A stretch of DNA of 16,226 nucleotides from JACDAS01 sp046262415 (GTDB lineage Bacteria > Actinomycetota > Thermoleophilia > Gaiellales > Gaiellaceae), in contig JBHEMU010000164.1 in NCBI GenBank assembly GCA_046262415.1, positions 1 through 16,226 on the forward strand. The letters run 5' to 3'. Position 1 is the stretch's first letter, and each line of letters opens with the position of its first letter. Positions 1-9,977 of this stretch are shown here, one piece after another. The notes beneath the pieces were generated by a model. The model made no database searches, was not told the origin of the DNA, and worked only from the letters and a program-made list of their open reading frames with translations. Both the position numbers and the translations under genes were made by a program.

Positions 1-397
1 CGAGCGCGCGCTCCTCGCGATGGTCGCCGTAGACCTCCGAGGTCGAGGCGATGAGGACGCGCTTGCCGAAGCGGTTGCAGTGCTCGAGGACTACCTCCGT
101 CCCCTGGACGTTGGTGACGATCGTCTGCACCGGCTGCTCCACGATCAGGCGCACGCCCACGGCGGCGGCGAGGTGGTAGACGACGTCGCACTTGTAGACG
201 AGCTCGTTCACGACCGCGGGCGAGAGCACGGAGTCGACGACGAGGTGGAAGTCCCGCCGCTCCCGGAGATGCGCCACGTTCTGGATCGACCCCGTCGAGA
301 GGTCGTCCAGCGCGAACACCTCGACGCCCTGCTCGAGCAGGAGCTCCGAGAGGTGCGAACCGATGAATCCGGCGCCGCCGGTGACGAGAGCCTTCAC
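1..397 (-). CDS. NAD-dependent sugar-nucleotide epimerase/dehydratase (extended SDR), N-terminal part
   Basis: The gene runs off the left edge; 132 codons are visible. The protein opens with the Rossmann dinucleotide-binding motif TGGAGFIGSH (residues 6-15), followed by an acidic turn (DDLSTG, 31-36), YHLAAAVGV (74-82), NVQGTEVVLEHC (96-107) and the active-site serine strand STSEVYG (118-124). This pattern is that of extended short-chain dehydrogenases acting on nucleotide sugars (UDP-glucose 4-epimerase, dTDP-glucose 4,6-dehydratase, UDP-glucuronate decarboxylase). The YxxxK catalytic pair would lie outside the window, so the exact reaction cannot be set. The start is a GTG at 395-397, placed so that the Rossmann strand begins at residue 2; no strong Shine-Dalgarno is seen. 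It follows the propeller gene by 71 bp on the same strand, next to an O-antigen-ligase-like gene, which fits a role in making an activated sugar for surface glycan. Confidence 0.9.
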   Translation of the reverse strand, partial: MKALVTGGAGFIGSHLSELLLEQGVEVFALDDLSTGSIQNVAHLRERRDFHLVVDSVLSPAVVNELVYKCDVVYHLAAAVGVRLIVEQPVQTIVTNVQGTEVVLEHCNRFGKRVLIASTSEVYGDHREERAL

Positions 398-468
398 GCG
401 ACCAGGCTACTCGATGGTGCGCAGGATCTGTCAGCTCGCCAGGGCCGTGCCGCTGCGTGAGGTCCGTG

Positions 469-2541
469 CTACGGAGTCAGCAGCCTGAGGTCGGTTCCAT
501 CGGCGTTCATGACGCAGATCCGCGACGGCGCCTTCGGGTCGAAGGCTATGCCGCGGACGACCGCGAGGCGGCGGCCGTCGGGCGACCAGCGCGGGCGCCA
601 GCCGTCGCGAAGGTAGCGGACCCGCCGCGTGCGCCGGTCGAAGACGCCGACCTTGTACCGGCCGTTGTGGGAGTAGTCGACGAGCGCGATCAGTTTCCCG
701 TCCGGCGACCAGTCCGGTGCCTCCCACCATCCGCCGGCGGCGAGCACCCTGCCGACGCCGCCGGACCCACGCGTGGAGCCGATGTAGACGCGGAAGCCGC
801 ACTGGCCTCCCTCGCCGGTGGCGGCGAAGGCGACCACCTCGCCGTCGGGCGACCACGCCGGCTCGATGTAGCCCTCGCATTCGTCGCGCGAGTTCGCGAT
901 CTCGCGCACCCCCTTGCTCTCGGGGGAGACGACAGAGATCATGTCGTTTCCGAGGCGCCCGGTCGCGACGAACGCGATGAGCTTGCCACCCGGCGACCAC
1001 GCCGGCTGCCTCCCGGTTACGACGAAGCGGAGGCCTCGGCCGTCGACACCGACCACGTAGATCCCGCCTGCGCGACCGGCTCCTCGCGCGTGCTGGAAGG
1101 CGATCCGCCGCCCGTCCGGGGACCACGACGGCCACGCCGCGTCGAACCAGCCAGGGATCACGCGACGTTTGCCGCTCCCGTCGGCGTTCATCACGTAGAG
1201 CGTCCCGAGGAGGCCGCGCCGGTCGACGAACGCGAGTTTGCTCCCGTCCGGGGACCAGGCCGGATCGGCGGCGACTGCGAACGTGGGGGTGCCCGTGCAG
1301 CCCCTCACGCCGCCGCCGCCCCGTTCCACGAGGATCAGACAGTCGCGCGCGTCGGACGTCGAGGTGTCCACGCCGGCACCGCCGTCGGCGAAGTCGGGTT
1401 GACCGTCATGCGTCCGGATCGTGTCGTGCCCGTCCCCGCCGGAGATCGAGTCGCGACCCGTCCCCCCGTCGAGCATGTCCGCACCGTCCTCGCCGAAGAG
1501 CACGTCGCGGCCGGGCCCTGCGTCGATCCGGTCATCACCCGCTCCGCCGACGATCCTGTCGTCGCCCAGGCCGCCGAGGATCGCGTCGTCTCCCCCGAAG
1601 CCGCAGATGACGTCGTCGCCGGATCGGCCGACGAGCCTGTCGGCCGCGTCGGTTCCGACCAGCGTGCAGCCGCCGTAGGTGAAGCGGACGGGAGCCGAGC
1701 CATCGAGTTTCACGAGGTAGATCTCGCCGTCGCGCCCGGCTGCGAGCCGCGAGGAGTCCGGCGCCCACGACGGATCGCGAAAGTCGGTCGGCGGCGTGAC
1801 GGTGACGGCGCCGGTCCCGTCCGCCTTCATCACGTAGACGGCATTGTCGGCGGATCCCGTGCCCGAGATGAAGGCGATCCGCGACCCGTCCGGGGACCAG
1901 CGGGGCTGGCCCGCCAAGCGCGGCTCGACCGCCCGCAGCCGCGTCCGGCCGCTGCCGTCGGCGGCGGCGATCTCGATGTGGCCGGAGTCCTCGTTGCCGC
2001 TCGTCACGAACACGAGCCGGCTTGCGTCCGGCGACCAATCAGGTTCGCTCGCGTTGCGGATCAGCCGGCGCAGACCCGTCCCGTCCGGGCGGACGACCGA
2101 GATGTCCGATCCGGTCCCGAACGCGATCAGCCGCCCGTCGGGCGACCAGGCGGGGCGGTCGAGGCTGTTGCCCTGCACGCGGACGAGACGGCGCGAGCCG
2201 GAGCCGTCGGCCTGCGCTACGGCGAGGTAGACGGAGCTCGCATTGTCCTCGAAGAAGACGATCCGGCGGCCGTCGGGCGACCACGAGAACCGGGACCCGT
2301 TGCCGATGGAGTGCGCGTGCGAACGGTCGACGTTCATCACCACGATCTGGATGGGGCGGGCGTTCGGCGGCGAGATCGTCCTCACCAGCGCGAGCCGCGT
2401 CCCATCGGGCGACCAGGCGGCCGCGAAGCTGCGCACCCCGCTGAAGTCGGCGCCGGTGACGGGCTGCGGCGGCGACTCGCCCGCGGCCGGGGAGGCGAGC
2501 GCGATCACGGCCGCCGCAGTTCCGAGGAGACCCCTGGTCAT
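469..2541 (-). CDS. Secreted TolB/PD40 double beta-propeller protein with an internal RTX-like calcium-binding repeat block
   Basis: 690 aa. An N-terminal hydrophobic stretch ending near ASPAAGES (residues 16-23) looks like a Sec signal peptide. WSPDG-type PD40 (TolB-like) boxes start at residues 43, 87, 132, 169, 215 and 259, and again at 429, 473, 515, 563, 611 and 652. Two groups of six suggest two six-bladed propellers, each box preceding a short blade with YVMNADGSG-like turns. Between them, about residues 294-392, lie glycine/aspartate nonapeptide repeats (GGAGDDRID, GGTGRDSIS, GGDGHDTIR) typical of hemolysin-type calcium-binding RTX repeats. Cysteines at 292, 313, 401 and 415 flank or lie in the insert and could form disulfides. 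PD40 proteins usually bind peptides or sugars; no catalytic residues are evident, so the function is unknown. It starts 31 bp after the ligase-like gene stop on the same strand and is probably co-transcribed with it. Confidence 0.88.
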   Translation of the reverse strand: MTRGLLGTAAAVIALASPAAGESPPQPVTGADFSGVRSFAAAWSPDGTRLALVRTISPPNARPIQIVVMNVDRSHAHSIGNGSRFSWSPDGRRIVFFEDNASSVYLAVAQADGSGSRRLVRVQGNSLDRPAWSPDGRLIAFGTGSDISVVRPDGTGLRRLIRNASEPDWSPDASRLVFVTSGNEDSGHIEIAAADGSGRTRLRAVEPRLAGQPRWSPDGSRIAFISGTGSADNAVYVMKADGTGAVTVTPPTDFRDPSWAPDSSRLAAGRDGEIYLVKLDGSAPVRFTYGGCTLVGTDAADRLVGRSGDDVICGFGGDDAILGGLGDDRIVGGAGDDRIDAGPGRDVLFGEDGADMLDGGTGRDSISGGDGHDTIRTHDGQPDFADGGAGVDTSTSDARDCLILVERGGGGVRGCTGTPTFAVAADPAWSPDGSKLAFVDRRGLLGTLYVMNADGSGKRRVIPGWFDAAWPSWSPDGRRIAFQHARGAGRAGGIYVVGVDGRGLRFVVTGRQPAWSPGGKLIAFVATGRLGNDMISVVSPESKGVREIANSRDECEGYIEPAWSPDGEVVAFAATGEGGQCGFRVYIGSTRGSGGVGRVLAAGGWWEAPDWSPDGKLIALVDYSHNGRYKVGVFDRRTRRVRYLRDGWRPRWSPDGRRLAVVRGIAFDPKAPSRICVMNADGTDLRLLTP
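1366..1662 (-). repeat. Tandem RTX-like nonapeptide repeats inside the propeller gene
   Basis: This in-frame block encodes about eleven consecutive nine-residue units of the form GGxGxDxUx (residues about 294-392 of the host protein), seen at DNA level as a 27-bp periodicity. Clear units are GRSGDDVIC, GFGGDDAIL, GGLGDDRIV, GGAGDDRID and GGTGRDSIS. Such units bind Ca2+ in parallel beta-rolls. Here they sit between two propellers and not at a C-terminus with a type I secretion signal. Confidence 0.8.
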
Positions 2542-2572
2542 CCGAGGAGTGGTACCCAGAACGTGCAGATCG

Positions 2573-4486
2573 CTACCTTCGCGCTCGCTCGAACGCCTCC
2601 TCGATGAAGGGGTCGCGTGGGTCGAGGCGCCTGGCGATCCGAAGCGCGAGCAGCGCGTCCTCGCGCCGGCCGGCGTCGAGGTACGCCGTCCCGAGGAGGT
2701 ACTGCAGCGCCGCCGACTTCGGCTCCTGGTCGACGGCCTCCTCGAGCGGCGGGATCTTCGCGGCGGCCGTCCGCGCGAGGGTGGCGCGGGCGATGAAGGG
2801 CTCGACGGAGATCGGATCGAGCCGCCTGGCCCACCGCAGGTCGCGAGCCGCGTCCGGGGGCTCCGAGAGCGCCTGGGACGTCAGCTTCGCGCTCACCCAG
2901 GGAGGCGCGAAGACGAGCAGGGCGAGGACGACGGACGCGATCGCGGCCGGCCGGACGTTCCGCCGGCGCAGGAGCGGGGCGTCGTCCGGCGAGGCGCCGA
3001 TCCCGATCAGGACGAAGAAGGGCACGGCGACCGCGGGGAAGGTCCAGATCCAGTCCCCGGAGGCGTGCACCAGCCAGTAGGCGCCCCCCGCGAAGGCGGC
3101 CGCCGCCGGCACGCGGCGCCGCCGGGCCCGCCGGGCGGCCAGCGCGAGGGGGAAGCCGACCGCCCCGCACAGGAGCGCCAGCCCGATCAACCCCTCCTCG
3201 AACAGCATCTCGATCGGGAGCGAGTGCGCGCGGGCCGGCGTCTCCGGGCTCTCGCGCTTCTGGAGGTACACGGGACCGAACGCGCGCGCCCCCGAGCCGG
3301 CGATCGGATGCTCGCGGAACTCGTTCAGGGAGACCCGCCAGAAGTCGTAGCGGTTCGACCCGAGCGAGAGCAGGTGCGTGCTCGTCCGCTCGTTGCTCGG
3401 GAGCCGCTTGAACGAGTGCCACTGGCGCTCGAAGAACCCGCCGGGCTGGTCGACGGCGAGGAAGAAGGCGATCACCCCGGCCGCGATCCCGGCCGCCAGG
3501 CCGGCGAGGGACAGTCGTCCGAGGAAGCGCTGGGCCCCGCGCGACACCTCGATCCTCAGATCCAGCCTCGCGTACAGGAGCCCGATCGCCACCGCCACCG
3601 CGGTCAGGGCGAGCAGCGTGACGCCGGCGTTGTGGATCGCCGACCGCACGGCGGCGTCCCCGTCCGCCCGGAACGGCTCGGTCAGCGGGGCGGATCCTGC
3701 GGCGACGAGGCCTGCCGCCACGAGCGTCGGCACCAGCACGCGCAGGCGCGCGGGGCAGATCGCGAAGAAGACGATCGTGGAGACGACGAGCGCGATCACC
3801 CCGCCCTTGCTCTGGGCGAGGAGCCACCCGCCGAGGAGCGCCGTCGCCGCGCCGCACCCGAGTGCGCGCAGCAGCGGGTGCGTCCGGCGCCGCGCGGCCA
3901 GGATGATCGCCGGCCAGAACGCGACGAGGAAGATCCCCGCCTGCGCGTTCGCGTAGTCGATCGGGAAGGAGAGGCGGCCCTCGTCGAAGAGCTCGAGCTT
4001 CCGGTCCGAGACGATCAGCTCGAACGCCGTCACGATCGCCAGCCCGGCCATGCCGATCACGAGCACGGCCGTCCCGGCGAGCCGGTCGGACGGCGTTCTC
4101 AGCGTCAGCACCGGTACGGCGAACGCGGTCGCGTAGAAGAGCGTCAGGAGGCCCTCGTCGCGCGCGAGCGACGGCACGGGCGACCAGGTCAGCGAGAGTC
4201 CGGCCCAGAAGGCCAGCGCCACCAGGAACGCGAGGCCGATCAGGGCCTCGCGGCCGGGGTGGACCGCCTGGCTCGAGAAGAGGATCGTCGCGAGCGCGAG
4301 CGCCGCGAGGACCGCGTAGGCGAGCCAGTCCTGGGCGGCGATGCTGCCGTGCTCGCGCCAGGCCATCGCCCACGCCGCGGCGACCAGAGCGGCGGTAGGG
4401 ACGACGCGCACCAGCGCGGGGGAGAGGAACCGCGGGAGGCGGTTGCGTGGACGCTTCGGATCCCGCGCCGCGCTCGGCTCGCTCAC
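2573..4486 (-). CDS. O-antigen ligase/polymerase-like (Wzy_C/WaaL family) membrane protein with C-terminal TPRs
   Basis: About 637 aa from this GTG. Roughly a dozen hydrophobic segments cover residues 25-530. A large central loop carries the family signature: GSNRYDFW (376-383), the HPIAGSGARAFGP segment (393-405), the RAHS pair (418-421) and the EEGLIGLALL helix (430-439). In WaaL/Wzy_C proteins this loop handles transfer or polymerisation of lipid-linked glycans. The C-terminal 75 residues (RRLDPISVEPFIARA, LQYLLGTAYLDAGRREDAL) look like two TPR units, a common extension in this family. I chose the GTG at 4484-4486 because GGAG lies 7 bases upstream (4494-4497). A GTG at 4508-4510 would add eight residues but has no ribosome site. 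It is the first gene of the leftward block and, with the downstream epimerase, suggests surface polysaccharide assembly. Substrate unknown. Confidence 0.85.
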   Translation of the reverse strand: MSEPSAARDPKRPRNRLPRFLSPALVRVVPTAALVAAAWAMAWREHGSIAAQDWLAYAVLAALALATILFSSQAVHPGREALIGLAFLVALAFWAGLSLTWSPVPSLARDEGLLTLFYATAFAVPVLTLRTPSDRLAGTAVLVIGMAGLAIVTAFELIVSDRKLELFDEGRLSFPIDYANAQAGIFLVAFWPAIILAARRRTHPLLRALGCGAATALLGGWLLAQSKGGVIALVVSTIVFFAICPARLRVLVPTLVAAGLVAAGSAPLTEPFRADGDAAVRSAIHNAGVTLLALTAVAVAIGLLYARLDLRIEVSRGAQRFLGRLSLAGLAAGIAAGVIAFFLAVDQPGGFFERQWHSFKRLPSNERTSTHLLSLGSNRYDFWRVSLNEFREHPIAGSGARAFGPVYLQKRESPETPARAHSLPIEMLFEEGLIGLALLCGAVGFPLALAARRARRRRVPAAAAFAGGAYWLVHASGDWIWTFPAVAVPFFVLIGIGASPDDAPLLRRRNVRPAAIASVVLALLVFAPPWVSAKLTSQALSEPPDAARDLRWARRLDPISVEPFIARATLARTAAAKIPPLEEAVDQEPKSAALQYLLGTAYLDAGRREDALLALRIARRLDPRDPFIEEAFERARR

Positions 4487-4553
4487 TCGAACGCTCCGGA
4501 GCGGCGCCACATCTGGTACACGCTAAATGCAATGACGACCCCGGGAGGAATCG
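4487..4553. promoter_or_regulatory. Divergent promoter region between the ligase-like and BNR-protein genes
   Basis: Only 67 bp separate two divergent starts, so promoters for both must lie here or inside the genes. The middle (about 4511-4533) is markedly AT-richer than its surroundings. On the minus strand TAGCGT (4520-4525) fits an actinobacterial TANNNT -10 box; no convincing -35 is visible. On the plus strand GGAGGA (4544-4549) is a strong ribosome site 4 bases before the ATG at 4554. Assignment as promoters is inference. Confidence 0.4.
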
Positions 4554-6221
4554 ATGCGGAAGATCGGCAGAACTCGGCTCATGCTCGTGCTCGGCCTCGC
4601 GGTGGTCGCCGCGGCCGTCGTGGCAGGCGCGCGCGCGGACGGCAGGGGCGCCGTCGGCGCCAACGTGAACATCTCGAAGCAGGTCGGAAACCAGGTGGAG
4701 GTGGGCATCGCCCTCAACCCGACGAACACGCAGCAGCTCTGGGCGGGCTGGAACGGCTCGACCCAGCACAAGCGGAGCACCGACGGCGGCGCCACGTGGG
4801 TTGCCGCCCCGCTCACGCTGCCGCACGGGTTCTGCTGCGACACCCAGACGGCCTGGGACGAGCACGGGAACCTGTTCGTGACCTACATCGACAACGCGCC
4901 GGGCTTCGGCCCGTTCCGGATCATGCTCGAGTGGAGCCAGAACGGCGGCGCCTCGTTCGCGCCGGTCCCGGGCTTGAGCCCGATCCCCGAGGAGACGGGC
5001 ACGGTCGACGCCGCCAATGTCGACCAGCCCACGGTCGCCGTCGGCGCGAACAGCGTCTGGGTGACCTGGAACGACGGGACGATCAAGGTGCGCGGTGCCG
5101 AAGTGACCGGCCTGGGCGCGATCGGCACCTGGACGCCGGAGGAGCATCCGCCGGGAGCCGACGGGCAGTTCGGCGACATCGCGATCGGCCCCACCGGCCA
5201 GGTCACGGTCGTCTCCCAGGACGATGTCGGCAGCGCGAACACGGGGACCTCGAACATCCTCGTCAACACGGATCCGGACGGCTTCGGGCCGGCGCCCTTC
5301 GGACCGGCGGTGATCGCCACGACCACCAACGTGTCCACCTTCGACTTCGTCCCGCCGCAGGACAACCGGTCGATCGACGCGGAGGCGGACCTCGAGTACG
5401 ACCGCAGGCTCCCTCCCGCGGGCGGGGCCTTCAGCGGACGGCTCTACCTGGTCTACACGGACGAGACGGTCAACGAGAACAACGACACGAACATCCACCT
5501 GCGGTTCTCGACCGACCAGGGGGCGACGTGGAGCGCGCCCGTGAAGCTGAACGGCGACGCCACGACGAGGACGCAGATGCTGCCGAACGTCCACCTCGAC
5601 CAGACGAGCGGCCGGCTCGGCGTCAGCTGGCACGACGCCCGCAACGATCCGAACAACAACCTCACCGAGTTCTGGGGCACCTTCGTCGCACCGGGCGGAG
5701 CCACGTTCGAGGCGAACTTCAAGATCAGCGCCGGCGTCTCGAACGACGACGTCGCCGAGCCGGGGGGCGGGATCGACTACGGCGACTACACGTGGGGCGA
5801 CTTTCACAACGGGAGCTACCACCCGGCCTGGGCGGACGACTCGAACAGCACGGGAGACAACCCTGACGGGGCGACGCGGTTCGACATCTACACGGCGCGC
5901 GTGACGCCCGGCCCGACCGCGCTCACCGTGATCGACCTGTTCGCCAGGAGGAGCGTCCGCGGGCGCGTCGTGGTGACGTGGCGGACCGCGAACGAGCGCG
6001 ACGTCCTCGGCTTCGACCTGTTCCGCACGGCCGCCGGCAGGACGGTCAGGGTGAACCGCGCTCTGATCCGCGCGAGGGCGTCCGGCCGCGCTGCAGGCGA
6101 GGTCTACCGGATCGTCGACCGGAGCGTCGGACGCCAGGCCACCCCGACGTACCGCTTGCGGGTGCTCGGGCACGACGGCGCCCGGTGGTGGCAGGGAACG
6201 ACGGGGGTGGCGACTGGATGA
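4554..6221 (+). CDS. Secreted Asp-box (BNR/sialidase-fold) protein with C-terminal fibronectin-like module
   Basis: 555 aa, beginning with RKIGRTR then a long hydrophobic run to about residue 29, a clear Sec signal peptide. Asp-box motifs STDGGATW (75-82) and STDQGATW (319-326), with a degenerate SQNGGASF (128-135), mark a BNR/sialidase-type beta-propeller. Such propellers occur in glycosidases and in non-enzymatic exoproteins; I see no convincing sialidase arginine triad, so enzyme activity is not claimed. From about residue 455 the chain changes to a fibronectin-like or immunoglobulin-like fold (VVVTWRTANERDVLGFDLFR, YRIVDRSVG, YRLRVLGHDGARWWQG), common as a C-terminal module in secreted proteins. 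No membrane anchor or sorting signal is seen. The ATG has a strong GGAGGA site. The CHRD-like gene follows 25 bp downstream, so the two are probably one transcript. Confidence 0.85.
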   Translation: MRKIGRTRLMLVLGLAVVAAAVVAGARADGRGAVGANVNISKQVGNQVEVGIALNPTNTQQLWAGWNGSTQHKRSTDGGATWVAAPLTLPHGFCCDTQTAWDEHGNLFVTYIDNAPGFGPFRIMLEWSQNGGASFAPVPGLSPIPEETGTVDAANVDQPTVAVGANSVWVTWNDGTIKVRGAEVTGLGAIGTWTPEEHPPGADGQFGDIAIGPTGQVTVVSQDDVGSANTGTSNILVNTDPDGFGPAPFGPAVIATTTNVSTFDFVPPQDNRSIDAEADLEYDRRLPPAGGAFSGRLYLVYTDETVNENNDTNIHLRFSTDQGATWSAPVKLNGDATTRTQMLPNVHLDQTSGRLGVSWHDARNDPNNNLTEFWGTFVAPGGATFEANFKISAGVSNDDVAEPGGGIDYGDYTWGDFHNGSYHPAWADDSNSTGDNPDGATRFDIYTARVTPGPTALTVIDLFARRSVRGRVVVTWRTANERDVLGFDLFRTAAGRTVRVNRALIRARASGRAAGEVYRIVDRSVGRQATPTYRLRVLGHDGARWWQGTTGVATG

Positions 6222-6246
6222 CAGTGGCTACAATCAGGACAGGCCG

Positions 6247-6984
6247 ATGAGCAGGCGAGTCCTGATCCCGCTGGCAGTCGCAGGCGCAGCCGCCGTCATG
6301 GCGGCGGCTGCCGCGACGGCCCCTTCCACCCCCTCGAAGACCCGGCTCAGCGCCGTCGTCTCGGACTCGCCCCGGCTGAACGGGCTCTTCCTCGCGACGC
6401 TGACGGGGCGCACGCTCGCCTGGCGGCTGACCCTGCGCGGGACCACCGGGCGGACGACGGTTCGCGTCCACCGCGGGCAGACCGGCGTCGGCGCCAGGGT
6501 CGGGATCGTGCTCGCCACACTGTGCGTCTCCTGCGGCCCGAGAGCCCGCGGGACCGTCCGCGTGAGCGAGCGGGCCGCGGGTGCGCTCGCCGCCGGAGAC
6601 GCCGACCTCTCGCTTCAGTTCTCGACCGAGCCACAGGGCCGAACGGCGACCCACATCGTCCTGGGCGTACCGACACTCGAGATCCTCTCCCCGCGCGACG
6701 GCGAGCAGATCACGCTGCCGGCCGAGGTGCGCTACCGCGTCTCGCACTACCGGCTGGGGGCCGCGCCGCTGGGACATATCGAGGCCTTCGCGGCGCCCAC
6801 GGGCATGCGCGTCCCGCTCGAGTCGACGGGCGGCGGCACCGCGACGCTCCCGGACGTCAAGCCGGCGTTCCTCGCCGGGGTCCGCGACCTCACGTTCGCA
6901 CTCGCGGGCCCCGACCGGGTGCTCCTCCCCAACCCGGAGGCTCGACCCACGGTGCGGGACCTGAGGATCGTCGGGCGCCGCTAG
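6247..6984 (+). CDS. Secreted CHRD-like domain protein
   Basis: 245 aa. A signal peptide (SRRVLIPLAVAGAAAV, then an Ala-rich stretch to about residue 25) precedes a region (35-128) resembling the CHRD domain: LNGLFLATLTGRTLAWRLTL, then VRVHRGQTGVGARVGIVLATL, then a GxVxVS..AAGALAAGDADLSL end. In typical CHRD domains the middle motif is AHIH; here it is VRVH. Cys93 and Cys96 (CVSC) could bind metal or form a tight disulfide. Residues 146-228 (ILSPRDGEQITLPAEVRYRVSHYRLG) look like a second immunoglobulin-like beta domain. Function is unknown; CHRD domains are extracellular and not known to be catalytic. The ATG follows the BNR gene by 25 bp with an AGGACAGG-like ribosome site, and a hairpin lies just after the stop. 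Confidence 0.75.
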   Translation: MSRRVLIPLAVAGAAAVMAAAAATAPSTPSKTRLSAVVSDSPRLNGLFLATLTGRTLAWRLTLRGTTGRTTVRVHRGQTGVGARVGIVLATLCVSCGPRARGTVRVSERAAGALAAGDADLSLQFSTEPQGRTATHIVLGVPTLEILSPRDGEQITLPAEVRYRVSHYRLGAAPLGHIEAFAAPTGMRVPLESTGGGTATLPDVKPAFLAGVRDLTFALAGPDRVLLPNPEARPTVRDLRIVGRR

Positions 6985-7006
6985 CGGCCCTGCGACGCCG
7001 ACCTCA

Positions 7007-7030
7007 GGAGCGCGGGCTTGCCCGTGCTCC
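7007..7030 (+). terminator. Hairpin after the CHRD-like gene, possible terminator
   Basis: A near-perfect inverted repeat, GGAGCGCGGG / CCCGTGCTCC with one G-T wobble and loop CTTG, starts 22 bp after the stop codon at 6984. No T-run follows, as is usual for many high-GC actinobacterial terminators. It lies 172 bases before clpC, so it could separate the two units. Termination is inferred from position and stem strength only. Confidence 0.45.
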
Positions 7031-7100
7031 GTCTGAGCCGACCGCACGAGCGCATCCGGGTAGAGACCGACGCTCCTAGCCCGGAGCGCGCGCGGCGGCC

Positions 7101-7152
7101 ACCCGGGGTCCCTCGGGTAACATGGGCCTCAGGTCGGCAGCGAAACTGCCGA
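7101..7152 (+). promoter_or_regulatory. clpC leader with two hairpins
   Basis: Two inverted repeats lie just upstream of clpC. The first (7101-7118) pairs ACCCGGG with CTCGGGT around a 4-base loop, with one wobble. The second (7134-7152) is a perfect 7-bp stem, TCGGCAG / CTGCCGA, around CGAAA, ending 13 bases before the clpC ribosome site. They could be an operator for a stress regulator or RNA structure in a 5' leader. I do not recognise a known riboswitch or a known ClgR, CtsR or HspR operator here. The rest of the 6985-7178 gap shows nothing else clear, and no obvious -35/-10 pair. Confidence 0.4.
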
Positions 7153-7165
7153 TAGGGGAGCAAGC

Positions 7166-7174
7166 AAAAGGGGA
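7166..7174 (+). promoter_or_regulatory. Ribosome binding site that sets the clpC start
   Basis: AAAAGGGGA, with GGGG ending 5 bases before the GTG at 7179, supports that GTG over the in-frame ATG at 7122. Starting at 7122 would add 19 residues with no ClpC-like character, and that leader contains the perfect hairpin at 7134-7152. Confidence 0.7.
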
Positions 7175-7178
7175 CAGG

Positions 7179-9710
<2,532 letters not shown>

Positions 9711-9743
9711 CGCCCCGTCCGGCGCGCCCGGTACGGTCCGATC

Positions 9744-9974
9744 GTGAGCGCGGAGGCCTACGCAGCGGTCGACAAGGCGCTGCTCCACGTGTCGGCGGCG
9801 CGCGAGCGGGTGGAAGCGGCCGCGCGCTCGGCAGCGGCCGAGGAAGACGCCGAGCCGCTCGTCGAGGCGCTCGAGGAGGCGGATCGGGAGCTCCTCGCGG
9901 TGCACCGCCGGCTGCTCGAGCGCGCGTACTTCGGCGCCTCGAGCGAGCCGCAGCTCGCGCTCGACGCGGCGTAG
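9744..9974 (+). CDS. Small helical hypothetical protein
   Basis: 76 aa, not recognised. It starts at a GTG 33 bp after clpC on the same strand and ends 3 bp before the convergent restriction-modification stop. The sequence is almost entirely predicted helix, rich in Ala, Glu, Leu and Arg (AAVDKALLHVSAARERVEAA, then EEADRELLAVHRRLLERAYFG), with a heptad-like pattern suggesting a two-helix hairpin or coiled coil. There is no signal peptide or membrane segment. Position suggests co-transcription with clpC, perhaps as an adaptor or an unrelated conserved hypothetical; this is speculation. It could also be a chance reading frame, which is common at this GC content, but tight spacing and sensible composition favour a gene. 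Confidence 0.6.
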   Translation: MSAEAYAAVDKALLHVSAARERVEAAARSAAAEEDAEPLVEALEEADRELLAVHRRLLERAYFGASSEPQLALDAA

Positions 9975-9977
9975 CGC

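Noticed and set aside
1366..1662. RTX toxin secreted by a type I system
   Set aside because: The protein has a Sec signal peptide, the repeats are internal, and no ABC transporter or membrane-fusion genes are in view.
640..2440. Regularly spaced short repeats that could be mistaken for a CRISPR array
   Set aside because: They are the degenerate WSPDG codons of PD40 blades, in frame in a coding gene, with no conserved palindromic repeat or unique spacers.
457..2607. 716-codon plus-strand frame opposite the propeller gene
   Set aside because: The opposite frame contains twelve PD40 boxes, RTX repeats and a signal peptide; this one has only antisense repeats.
2243..6173. Very long open frames on both strands across the ligase and BNR genes (about 1200 codons each)
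   Set aside because: They are arginine/proline/glycine-rich, lack domain motifs and cross two real divergent genes; they are frame shadows caused by high GC.
4554..6221. Annotation as a true exo-sialidase
   Set aside because: FRIM (121-124) only resembles the FRIP motif and lies after the first Asp box, where FRIP normally comes before; no arginine triad is evident.
7122..7178. ATG start for ClpC 19 codons upstream
   Set aside because: ClpC proteins begin MFERFTERAR; the GTG at 7179 gives exactly that and has a ribosome site, while the extension overlaps a perfect hairpin.
7134..7178. Known riboswitch before clpC
   Set aside because: A single simple stem-loop and a purine-rich tail do not match any riboswitch consensus I can recall.
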